64,000 nucleotides of DNA, taken from contig CM067298.1 in NCBI GenBank assembly GCA_034231615.1, positions 57,502,883 to 57,566,882 on the forward strand, read 5' to 3'. The stretch's first letter is position 1; each line of letters opens with the position of its first letter. This stretch comes from Meghimatium bilineatum. Lineage: Eukaryota > Mollusca > Gastropoda > Stylommatophora > Philomycidae. Position numbers and translations under genes: made by a program. The notes under the pieces were generated by a model. The model made no database searches. It was not told where the DNA came from and saw nothing but the letters and a program-made list of their open reading frames with translations. Shown in pieces: positions 56,325-64,000 of the stretch.

Positions 56325-57310
56325 ATATGTTAACCATCAAAACAGAAATATAATCCCATTGTCTAAATCTTATCCAACATTAATAAGAACCATTACTTTC
56401 AATAATTTTATAAAGTTTATTTTTTGTTTGTTCAAGAGACAGATCAGTATGATTTATATGCATAAACCATGATAATTTTATCTAAAATAATTTTCCCTTC
56501 TGTTGTTTCAGCTTTTTTAAATAAAGCATCACTGTCTAATTGTCTGTTTACAGTTAGTTGGTGTAAACCCAAACACTCATCATCATCAAGTTCCATACCG
56601 GCTAGCGTAGGCGGTCATGGCTCTCCACAGCTCTGTCTCCAGTATTATGTATCAAGGTCGTTGTTGTTTCCTTGCCGTGCCAGGTTGTCAAACTGTCTAA
56701 TATTTTTTCACGTTGCCGGTTTTTTAATTATTGATTAAAGTCCGTTTAGCAATTGACTCTTTCAACACCTCTACATTAGTTTTTCTGGCAGTCCATGGTA
56801 TTCTCAGTATTTTATTAAATATACCCAAATATTATTTTATTATAATCCTCTGCAAAAACAAAGACATGTTTTAATGAAATTCTGAAACTAAACGACCCTT
56901 TTGAATCTGGTTCTTCTATTAGTTCTTCTATTGATGTCTCCATTTCAAATCCTTGTTTTAAATCCTCTTTACCATCAAGATAATCTCTAAATCATATCGT
57001 ATTTATTCCATGTGTTTTCTTAAAATAATCTGAATACTTTATTATTCCTAACATTGTTGTTGCTTGTCCTTGATGATTAAAATTGTATATTTCTTGTCCA
57101 GATATTTCATATCTTTTATTCCGAAACATATGCATTAATCCATTATTACATATAGCAATTACATCTGTGTCAACAAATGATGAATCATCTGTCTTTGTAA
57201 GTCTTCTTTCAATAATTAAATAACTTTCACTAGGATTTGCAAATAAATCTTGTGTTTCTATAATCATTCTGATTTTTCTATAAGAATGTGATAAAGTTAA
57301 ACTTAATTAA
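56325..57310 (-). pseudogene. Capsid-like protein fragment of Polinton type (candidate), decayed
   Basis: The minus frame 56992-57267 contains LFANPSESYLIIERRLTKTD, AICNNGLMHMFRNKRYEISG, and GQATTMLGIIKYSDYFKK. After one in-frame stop it continues KGSFSFRISLKHVFVFAEDY (about 56830-56890). Beyond a LINE insertion the same protein resumes on the minus strand with QLDSDALFKKAETTEGKIIL and, frameshifted, LSWFMHINHTDLSLEQTKNK (56400-56565). I recognise these blocks as a conserved animal-genome family that travels with Polinton-type polymerases and is most likely the N-terminal half of the double-jelly-roll capsid protein. The capsid assignment is inference. The C-terminal half is not present. The fragment stops where the polymerase pseudogene, on the other strand, stops. 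Confidence 0.55.
56574..56822 (-). mobile_element. LINE-A 3' end inserted in capsid-like pseudogene (7-bp TSD)
   Basis: The minus strand reads KILRIPWTARKTNVEVLKES and LWRAMTAYAGMELDDD, matching LINE-A at 790-1200. The end is ACTTGATGATGATGAGTG. ACCCAAA flanks it at 56567-56573 and 56823-56829. Confidence 0.8.
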
Positions 57311-57329
57311 GTTATACACATGCTATAGA

Positions 57330-57683
57330 ATTTGAACACCGACAGTAAGGACATAAGAATCATCAAGAACATGTACTGGCAACAGACAGTAGCAATAATA
57401 GTAGGAAATCAATTCGGCCACTTTCAACACACACAAAACAAACAAGGAGTTAGACATGGATGTGTACTTTCATCATACCTGTTCCCATTATACAGTGAAA
57501 ATATCATGCGTGCAATAGTTTATATCCCATCCCAGGTATATCAGTGTATCAGTATATCACAAAACATAAATAATTTAGGATATGCGGATGACACTGTTAT
57601 GATTGCTGAAAGTGAGAAAGACCTTCAAGAATTAATTAATCTAGTAGTTACAGACAGTAAATGAAAGGTCTTTTCCTGAATAT
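57330..57683 (+). mobile_element. LINE-A fragment: RT palm
   Basis: The 110-codon frame 57332-57664 reads IIKNMYWQQTVAIIVGNQFG, KQGVRHGCVLSSYLFPLYSE, and NINNLGYADDTVMIAESEKD with an intact YADD. It ends in DLQELINLVVTDSK. The same blocks occur on the minus strand at 1281-1790. Both ends are abrupt, with no tail. Confidence 0.88.
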
Positions 57684-57686
57684 CTT

Positions 57687-57772
57687 CTTGATTCTTGATT
57701 AGAAACTGGCTTCACAGCACGCGGGACATTCCCATAAGTGCTCCGCCCTCCGCTCCAGCAGCCATCCCAGTG
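57687..57772 (-). repeat. Dispersed repeat R1, copy 2
   Basis: GATTCTTGATTAGAAACTGG then CTTCACAGCACGCGGGACAT and TCCCATAAGTGCTCCGCCCT are nearly identical to 9259-9330, including the TTCTTGA repeats at the left end. Confidence 0.85.
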
Positions 57773-57794
57773 TATGTAGACTCATAGTTCCGGT

Positions 57795-58860
57795 CAGGTG
57801 TTGATTGTGTGATCTTCGGGACTTTCCAAAAAATTTACTTTTCCTCCCTCACCTCTGAATACTCCCATTTCTAACATTCTCTGTACGTGTACGTTCTCAA
57901 CCTCATTGACATAAGACTCTATTGTCTTCATCATTGCATTCCGTGCCTCCAATCTATCACTGAGTGTGATGTTTGCTTGTTTCCTAATGCGTTGCCAATC
58001 CTTTATCGATTGCTTTTTTAGTAGCCATATTGCCTCTGTCTCTTTATTCCACCATGGGGGCTGTTGGATCTTTGTCTCACCCACTTGCGTTCCCAGGCCT
58101 TCTTTATCAGGCTGCTAAGCACTGATTCTTTCGTGCGCGCATATCTAGAAGGGTGGTGAATCTTGATCAACCTGTCTTGACGCCCTTCCGAGAAGCTTAT
58201 GGCGCATGGCAAATGGTCGCTTCCATGATATTTGAGAGCTGTCCATCTCGCATTTGTCGCTCCATGACCTGAGATCAGTGCGAGGTCAATGTTGGAATCG
58301 GAGTCTGTTTCTTTGGTTGCTAATCTAGTCATGCTCATGCAGTTCAGAAGAGCTAGATCAGTCTCGAGTAGCGCTTCATTAAAAGCCAGTCATTGGTGGT
58401 TGTTGTCTGGGTTTCCCCAGGAGACATTTCGTGCATTAAAATCTCCCCAGTCCAGTAGCATTTCTCCAGGGAGATGCTCAAGTTCGCTGATGAACTCCCA
58501 GTAGCCAGGCTTAATATGGGAGCAATTTCCCATGTAGACGTTGATGATGTTCCACCTTCTACTCTGGAATGTTATCTGCACCCCCTGCAGCTCTCTGTTC
58601 TCTCTATCCCACGCTGATAAATTCAATAGTGTGTGTATACCTTGCCTAACGAGAATGGCTTGCCCGTGGTGTGTTGGACTTACAGGACTGACGTGACATA
58701 CGAAGTCCATAAATTTCAACTGTTCAGCCTGTGTCTCCTGTAATAACAAGATGTCGAAGTCATACAGGAGACGTTCAAGAACTGGGCCGCGCTGCTTAGC
58801 GCTATTGAATTCCAGTATCCAATGTTAATGTTATGTTTCCGTATTCTATCGGTTTTCCTT
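57795..58860 (-). mobile_element. LINE fragment: AP-type endonuclease and linker
   Basis: Minus-strand frames (58390-58749, 58018-58338, 57794-58084) read through ILLLQETQAEQLKFMDF-like (QET metal-binding E), WNIINVYMGN, LLDWGDFNARNVSWGNPD (GDFN), and DSNIDLALISGHG. Then YHGSDHLPCAISF (catalytic SDH) and a linker KQSIKDWQRIRKQA. All endonuclease motifs that can be checked are present, with few breaks. No RT follows; the copy ends at R1. It nicks target DNA to prime reverse transcription in intact relatives. Confidence 0.88.
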
Positions 58861-58929
58861 ATGAATTTCTTCTTTCTCAATATGGACACCGGTCCTAGGT
58901 TGAAAAAGGCGGGCCTCGAACATATGAGG

Positions 58930-59150
58930 CAAAACCATTAGTAAACAAATGGATATGAGAATTGGACATTAAACAAACAGGACTGTGTGAAATTAGAGGC
59001 GAACAAGATTTAGTTCTATAGAAGAATGCTGAGAATACTATGGACTGCCAGGAAAACTAATGTAGAGGTGTGGAAAGAGTCGATTGCAAGACGGAGTTTA
59101 ATCAATAATAAAAGAAAATGACAAAAAAAGCAACCCATTGTAAAAAGCAC
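58930..59150 (+). mobile_element. LINE-A C-terminal fragment
   Basis: The plus strand reads NGYENWTLNKQDCVKLEANK and FYRRMLRILWTARKTNVEVW, then KESIARRSLINN, matching the LINE-A endings at 790 and 56574. Confidence 0.8.
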
Positions 59151-59520
59151 TGAAATAGCGTGCAGTCAGAAAAGTCACAAATAAAAATATTTGAAATGTC
59201 CAACTCCAACCATAAATTTCCCAAGAGTGGTAGGAGATTTCATTCCGGAATTTGATTTTTTAGTGTTAATTTCAGCACACACCAGAGAGATGTAGCAACA
59301 CAAGTCTGAGTTTGTTGCCATCATTGAATGCATTGGGCGGCTATTAATTGTGGAGGAATCGGGTTCCAACGGGTATCCTCATATACGAACATGATGTGCA
59401 GCAAACATATCCGAAGAACTAAGAAATAAAATATTTAAAAAGTGATGTTGTATTAGTTTATCTTGCAACTCGAATTATAGAAGTTCGGATGGGGATGATT
59501 GGTGAAGTAATATACATTAA
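59151..59520. other. No recognised gene
   Basis: The minus frame 59175-59369 (64 codons) has no known family. Confidence 0.4.
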
Positions 59521-60030
59521 TCAATCAATAAACCCATAACCCTTCAGGGTCGTAGGGGTACCACATTGGATGCTTCAGCACACAGAGTCCTCCAGCAAAT
59601 TATATCCTCAACGATGCGGATGAGTGTGGAAATATCGTGCCCTGTCCATTTCTTTATGTTGTCTGCCCATGTCTTTATTTGTCCTCCTCTGCTTCTTCCA
59701 CCCTCGACAGTTCCCTGCAGTATTGTTTTTGACAATGAATCGTGCCTGCATACATGTCCGAACCATGCTAGTTTTCGTCGTTTCACTATTGAAAGCAATG
59801 GCTCCTGAACACCTGCACACATCTCTACTTTATTTTTTACGTACACATTGGTCTTATGTTCCCTATAGGAAATTCGTAGAATTCTTCTGTAGCATTTCTA
59901 CTCGAAAGCCTGTAATATTATCTCCATGTCCGCAGTGAGTGTCCAACTCTCACAACCATACAACACAACAGAAAGCACTAGCGACTTATACAGTTTGATT
60001 TTCACTCCATCACTGATGTTGCTAATATAC
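59521..60030 (-). mobile_element. LINE-T 3' fragment, minus strand
   Basis: The minus frame 59544-59846 reads LLSIVKRRKLAWFGHVCRHD, SLSKTILQGTVEGGRSRGGQ, KTWADNIKKWTGHDISTLIR and WRTLCAEASNVVPLRP. Upstream is SLVLSVVLYGCESWTL near 59950. This is the least damaged LINE-T copy and the key to the others. The end GGTTATGGGTTTATTGATTG replaces the TTA tail of the 12540 copy. Confidence 0.9.
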
Positions 60031-60665
60031 ATAAATGGGGCACAATATGAAACCACATGAGGCATTGCTTGAGAATCACTGGAAAATTAGACAAAAATAA
60101 AACCCTCAACGCAAATAGAAGTTGATGGTTATTTTAGTGACGTTGACGACATATTAGCTTAGCTTTGACAAGCCGTTGATCCTATTTCTATCCATAATAT
60201 GAAAACTAGTTACTGCACAATACCAGTACGTTTTGGAAGTAGATAGTATGGGTGGTGTTCTGGATCTATTCATATTTTTCCTTGAGAATGTACGAAGAGA
60301 ATAAAAGAACTAGTGTCGCATCCAGAACCAGTTGCAAAGCGGAGTGAGGTCAAATGTTGTCTTTTATAAAAGAAAAAAACAGAAAAGATAAACTATAACT
60401 AGTGCTGCAGTGAAACTGTACACGGTTACAGATCTACTTATGTTATATAATAATATTGCAGTTTTTAGTGCACATTTTGTTCGTATGTTAGCGACATCAT
60501 GTTTTCCGTGCTACGAGTATGTACAACCATTAAAAAAACATGATTCCTACCCCCCCCCACACATACACAATATGGCGTCATTAGCAACGTCATCCATCAA
60601 AATCAGCGGCAGATAACTAAAATTTCACATAGATTGCACTGTGTTTAATATACATTTGCTCGTCC
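60031..60665. other. No recognised gene
   Basis: About 630 bp, nothing supportable; a C-run at 60549-60557. Confidence 0.4.
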
Positions 60666-60935
60666 TTGTGTTGCTAAGGCTTGAAAGGTTGAGGAAACAA
60701 ATAGTGACCATTACTTGTCAAGCGTGCCGTAAGAGACAAATAAAGATGTTTTAGGGTGGAGTTGGATGTCCAATTCCAATTAGCGTCAATGTAACCCAGA
60801 AGCTATGATGATGTCAGATGTGTCAAGACGAAAGGCGCAAAAATAGCAACCAAGCTGCAAACCATGATATAATGCATTCTGTTTTCCTGATAATCTGCAG
60901 GAGTTTAAGAATGAACGCAGAAAGAAGAAGAATTG
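60666..60935 (+). mobile_element. SINE-B, diverged copy
   Basis: TTGTGTTGCTAAGGCTTGAA AG, CGTGCCGTAAGAGACAAATA, and GATGTCAGATGTGTCAAGAC follow the order of the 54891 copy. It ends GAATGAACGCAGAAAGAAGA. Many substitutions make it the oldest of the three. A clear TSD was not found. Confidence 0.8.
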
Positions 60936-61439
60936 CTTTGTCAGCTGAGGTAGATAGTTCATAAAAGTTATATAGATCCAATTGGTATGCATGGAAGAGA
61001 ATCTTGTACAATGAACAGAATAGAAAGATACTATGTAGAGGCACATTAGATATTGTTTTATGGTGAGAATACTAGCTAGTGTAATGAGGATATGGTACAA
61101 TACAAGAATCAGTGGACAAATCACGTGACAACAGGCCAACTTTTAAATTTCATATGCTATTGCACTATCTCGGAAACTTAAAAAGTCGCAACTTAAAATA
61201 CCGATCTATCGATGTGAGCGCAATGAACTGGCCATCCACCTCCAACTCAGTGTGCAGCGTGCATATCGAGTGGTCAGGGGCTCTCATCGCGCAACGTTTC
61301 GAATATTGGATGCGTCGGTATATGCGTCTTTATCGGAATTTCGTTCCGTTTAACTATGTTAGCTATTTGTTCCATAAAACATGCCCACTGATATTTCGTT
61401 CCGTTTAATTATGTTAGCTATTTGTTCCGTAAAAACATG
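60936..61439. other. No recognised gene; two-copy repeat at 61338-61448
   Basis: ATTTCGTTCCGTTTAACTAT then GTTAGCTATTTGTTCC and AAACATGCCCACTGAT occur twice in tandem (~57-bp unit). Otherwise empty. Confidence 0.5.
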
Positions 61440-61740
61440 CCCACTGATTCTTGTCTTGTACCGAGGATATTTTGAGATACGTTAGTTCTAAAAGAGAGAT
61501 GCTTATTCCCAACACATTACACATTCTTTTGACAATTCATGCGAAGATGAAAGATAGAGCACACAAAGGCAAGTTGAAGAGAAAGAAGGGTAGCGGAAGA
61601 CCAAGAGAGAATGAGATAGATAGCTTGATATAGGGAAACATCGGTATCCGAAATGATCGACAGAACACCAAAAAGAAGTTGTGGACATACATTATTATCC
61701 ACGCAGCTCCGGATGGATTGCGATGATGAGATAAAAACAT
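61440..61740 (+). mobile_element. Probable LINE C-terminal fragment
   Basis: The plus frame reads KGKLKRKKGSGRPRENEIDS (61570-61630) and, after a stop, IRNDRQNTKKKLWTYIIIHA then APDGLR. A GRPR basic motif followed by W..I...A..DG is a common non-LTR ending. Only one such ending is seen, so family is unknown. Confidence 0.55.
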
Positions 61741-62418
61741 TATACAGGAATAATACAATTCAACAGCCTTTTTTCTATAGTGAATGCGCTATGTAGACAT
61801 TCTCGCAATCCATGGTTCTCTCGGTTGAGGGGTGTCTGTGAAAACATGAAAAAATATTTTGAGCTTCTACATTTACTATATTTTAAAAAATTGGACTGAT
61901 ATAAAAATAAAAAGACAGAAGCAGGATTTTTTTTTTAAAACACAGGTTATTTATTGTATAATACCTTCACTCAATGAGTTAAATACTAATTACACATAAG
62001 CACTTGGAAAATTTAAACTGGTAAGACTGCTATGAGGCATCAAAGGAAGACTTTACTCTGAGAGCAGACGTCAAAATAAACCGCCACACAGTCGAATATC
62101 AAAGGATGACGACCAGACAAATTCTAAATTCCCGACTGGACATAATTTGTATTTAAATTATGATGTATTGTTTGTTAGCAATACATTACAGATATATTTT
62201 CAATTACAGACATTGTTTGCTATTTCTAACACACGAACAATTCATTCATGGACATTTTCAAATATGGAATATTTTGGGGTCCGCGGAAGATACAAAATCG
62301 AGTTTCCACTTGAAGACATTCAGCACAAAAATAACAATATTTGAAGAATAACATCACTGTTCTAGAACGCAATATCCGGACTTAATCAAAATTGAATATT
62401 CAGAAATACCACACAATA
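61741..62418. other. No recognised gene
   Basis: About 680 bp; the overlapping 63-65-codon frames at 62147-62351 have no motifs. Confidence 0.4.
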
Positions 62419-62428
62419 GATACTACAC

Positions 62429-62707
62429 CGCCCGTGTGTTGCCGGGGCCCGAAAGGGGAGCAAAGAATAGCAACACTGTTTACCTTCCATGCATGTCGTA
62501 AAAGGCGGCTAAGGAGGTTATGGGATCGAGTTGGCTGTCACATCCCATATAAGGTCAGTGACCCAAAGCCATGCTGAAGTCGGATGTGCCAGGCCGAAAG
62601 GCGCAGATATCACAGCACTGCTGTAAACCATGACACAACTCATCCGTTCTCCGGACTACATCCTTCTAATCTGCAGGAGTTTGAGAACGAACGCAGAAGA
62701 AGAAGAA
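62429..62707 (+). mobile_element. SINE-B, full-length-looking
   Basis: CCCGTGTGTTGCCGGGGCCC GAAAG through CATGTCGTAAAAGGCGGCTA to GTTTGAGAACGAACGCAGAA GAAGAAGAA. It is flanked by GATACTACAC (62419-62428) and GATACTGCAC (62708-62717), a 10-bp TSD with one mismatch. Nearly identical to the 54891 copy. Confidence 0.9.
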
Positions 62708-62935
62708 GATACTGCACAAGAATTCATTACGTATAGGCCTACTTTGTTCCGTCTAAGAATGAAGTAGGTCAGTGCTTCTGGTTGATTGTTGGACGCAGAA
62801 CGCATTAATCGATTTTTAGTTGCCCAATAATATTGTTTTTAAATTTCGTTTTCAATGTTTTTTAAATGTTTAAATTTTGTTTTGTTTTTAAATAATATTG
62901 TTTTTACATGTTTAAAAAAATGTTGGGGGGGGGGA

Positions 62936-62966
<31 letters not shown>
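62708..62966. other. Spacer with G-run and (GT/AT)n
   Basis: TGTTGGGGGGGGGGATGTGT at 62922-62941 is followed by an AT repeat to 62966; no gene. Confidence 0.6.
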
Positions 62967-62968
<2 letters not shown>

Positions 62969-62973
62969 AGCGA

Positions 62974-63130
62974 ACCCCGTCGATGTCGAGCCATTGGCGC
63001 AAAACGACGACAAAACGCGTTTCCGTTTTCTAAACTACCTCCTGCGGGACATCTGGTAGACCCATTGCCCTGCTACAAAAGAGAGATCCAGCGGGGGGTT
63101 TGAGAATGAACGCTGAAAAAGAAGAAAAAG
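62974..63130 (+). mobile_element. SINE-A, diverged copy, 7-bp TSD
   Basis: CGATGTCGAGCCATTGGCGC AAAACGACG, then GCCCTGCTACAAAAGAGAGA TCCAGCGGGG and GTTTGAGAATGAACGCTGAA. Flanks AAAGCGA are at 62967-62973 and 63131-63137. Confidence 0.8.
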
Positions 63131-63283
63131 AAAGCGAGTGGATTCATATAATTGGAACATGTAGAAATAACATTAAGCCAAAATAATGAAACATGTCTAT
63201 GTAAATAAAAATATTGGGAAAGTTACACATCATTAGACCAAGAAAAAAAAAAGGATTTATAACAAACAAGGAAGAAATTCATT

Positions 63284-63560
63284 CATTCATTCATTTTCCT
63301 TTTGCGCTGAAGTTAGCGCATTTTTTAGGGCAGAGGTCAGATCTCTCCAATTCTGTCTGTTCAAAGCTATTCTGTGCAGTTCTTGAATAGTATGAATATT
63401 GGTTGTTTTACTTTCTCTAAGTATTGTTCTTCTGAGTGTTTCTTTTGGTATACCCCTTGCTCTTTTGCCTGTAGGTATCAATTCAAGAGATTGGTGGTAT
63501 ATTCTGTTGGTGTCTGCGCGTAGGACATGCCCGATGTAGGACCAATGGTGTTTTCTGATA
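63284..63560 (-). mobile_element. LINE-S-like C-terminal fragment with AATG tail
   Basis: The minus strand reads WSYIGHVLRADTNRIYHQSL, ELIPTGKRARGIPKETLRRT and WRDLTSALKNALTSAQKENE, corresponding to YIGHVLRLDVNRIN of the 18240 copy. The ATTCATTCATTCATTCATTT run at 63276-63295 is the 3' tail repeat. Confidence 0.85.
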
Positions 63561-63719
63561 ACATCTGTGATGAAATTTTGATGTGTCTCTTCTCTGATTT
63601 TATCATTCGATTTGAATTCACTTCAATGGGTTTTAGTTATCCTACGAAGTTATTTATCCACTTGGTCAACTTGGTCAACTTTATCCACGAAGTTAGTTAT
63701 CCACTTGGTCAAAAATCCA
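63561..63719. other. Spacer with a short duplication
   Basis: TTATCCACTTGGTCAACTTG and TTATCCACTTGGTCAAAAAT at 63651-63720 form a local tandem duplication. Confidence 0.5.
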
Positions 63720-64000
63720 AAACCGTAAAGAGATGAAGCAAAAAATACTTGCTGCAAAAACCACTCAAGACGAGGAACTAAACAGACTCACATACGCACT
63801 TTTAGACAAATAAGTTAAAGCAAGCGCTAGAAAGGACAGGCAGAATTATATAAACAACTTATCATTGGAAGCTGAATCAGCCTCACAACACAACAACAGC
63901 AAGATACTACACCACATAACCAAACAACTGTGCAATCAGACAGTTATCCCAAACGCATCTATTAAAGACAAAAATGGCAAAGTTCTAACTAAAACTGAAA
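63720..64000 (+). mobile_element. LINE fragment: endonuclease-RT linker, runs off the window
   Basis: The plus strand reads KQKILAAKTTQDEELNRLTY, one stop, then VKASARKDRQNYINNLSLEA, ESASQHNNSKILHHITKQLC and VIPNASIKDKNGKVLTKTE to the end. This is the usual linker between endonuclease and RT (R.Y...L..A...A....K.LY..TK.L.......V.DK.G..LT.). The RT should follow beyond base 64000. Confidence 0.75.

Larger units (their letters stand above)
53557..56330 (+). pseudogene. Polinton/Maverick-type DNA polymerase B, decayed
   Basis: This is a protein-primed family B polymerase spread over at least five frames. Recognisable blocks are the N-terminal FETWIDEYQERCSGHVF and ERVTKYQKHEDNINM (open frame 53734-54180), then DLLYLEQDGNTHYRLIRDLN (54220-54280). 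KLPIVMYANVEAK (about 54643-54680) is the exonuclease I block, in which the usual YADFEA has lost its catalytic D. A Cys/His segment FDNATNCFMCETEF...KEHNHF (55228-55320), FFHNGSRYNFYFM (near 55397), HDIYFKTDVLIL (near 55884) and IDPCYCFSLIGLTW (near 55968) follow. VKGIRGGYSGV...VKANNKYV (56257-56330) is last. The rest of the palm is missing. Three retroelements interrupt it, each with a TSD. Known family role: replication of the Polinton itself. No terminal inverted repeats were found. Confidence 0.75.

Overview
This is a gene-poor, AT-rich stretch of an animal nuclear genome. I found no convincing host protein-coding gene, no functional tRNA or rRNA gene, no CRISPR array and no bacterial operon structure. 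Almost everything recognisable is transposon debris or satellite DNA. The mix suggests an invertebrate: several non-LTR retrotransposon (LINE) clades, including one with a C-terminal RNase H like the Nimb/I group described from snails, short SINEs, a mariner, hAT-type elements and a Polinton/Maverick remnant. A mollusc or another lophotrochozoan would fit, but that is inference from repeat content only.

Layout. 0-8 kb: a ~59-67-bp tandem repeat, minus-strand LINE pieces, a 32-bp satellite (5.05-5.55 kb), and a 33-bp satellite (6.87-7.83 kb) that looks derived from a SINE and is interrupted by a 233-bp retroelement. 8-11.4 kb: largely featureless. 11.4-22.2 kb: six plus-strand LINE fragments, one minus-strand LINE fragment, two minisatellites and a 223-bp hAT MITE. 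22.5-25.3 kb: a hAT-like element holding a ~124-bp palindrome, and a 713-bp mariner that has lost its catalytic domain. 25.4-27.4 kb: a 40-bp satellite with a decayed flank. 28.1-35.9 kb: the most complete LINE (endonuclease, reverse transcriptase, RNase H) on the plus strand, tail to tail with a second copy of the same clade on the minus strand, ending in a LINE fold-back. 35.9-38.27 kb: a ~2.4-kb array of a 20-bp repeat. 38.3-49 kb: mostly unannotatable, with a 34-bp and a 62-bp tandem repeat, short LINE ends and tRNA-like SINE heads. 49.3-53.5 kb: SINEs (one with a nested element) and two LINE fragments.

The most interesting part is 53.56-57.31 kb. It holds a decayed Polinton/Maverick-type DNA polymerase B on the plus strand, butted against a fragment of a capsid-like protein on the minus strand. 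Four later retroelement insertions with clean target-site duplications (TSDs) cut these pseudogenes. From 57.3 kb to the end come more LINE pieces and SINE copies, and a LINE running off the right edge.

How the parts relate. Two SINE families (here SINE-A and SINE-B) and the RNase H LINE share a GAACGCAGAAGAAG-type 3' end, which suggests the LINE machinery mobilises the SINEs. A third short element ends in CATCATCATC, and its end resembles that of a zinc-finger LINE. Family names such as LINE-N or SINE-A are local labels for this window. All similarity statements come from reading the sequence by eye and memory of protein families; no search was run.
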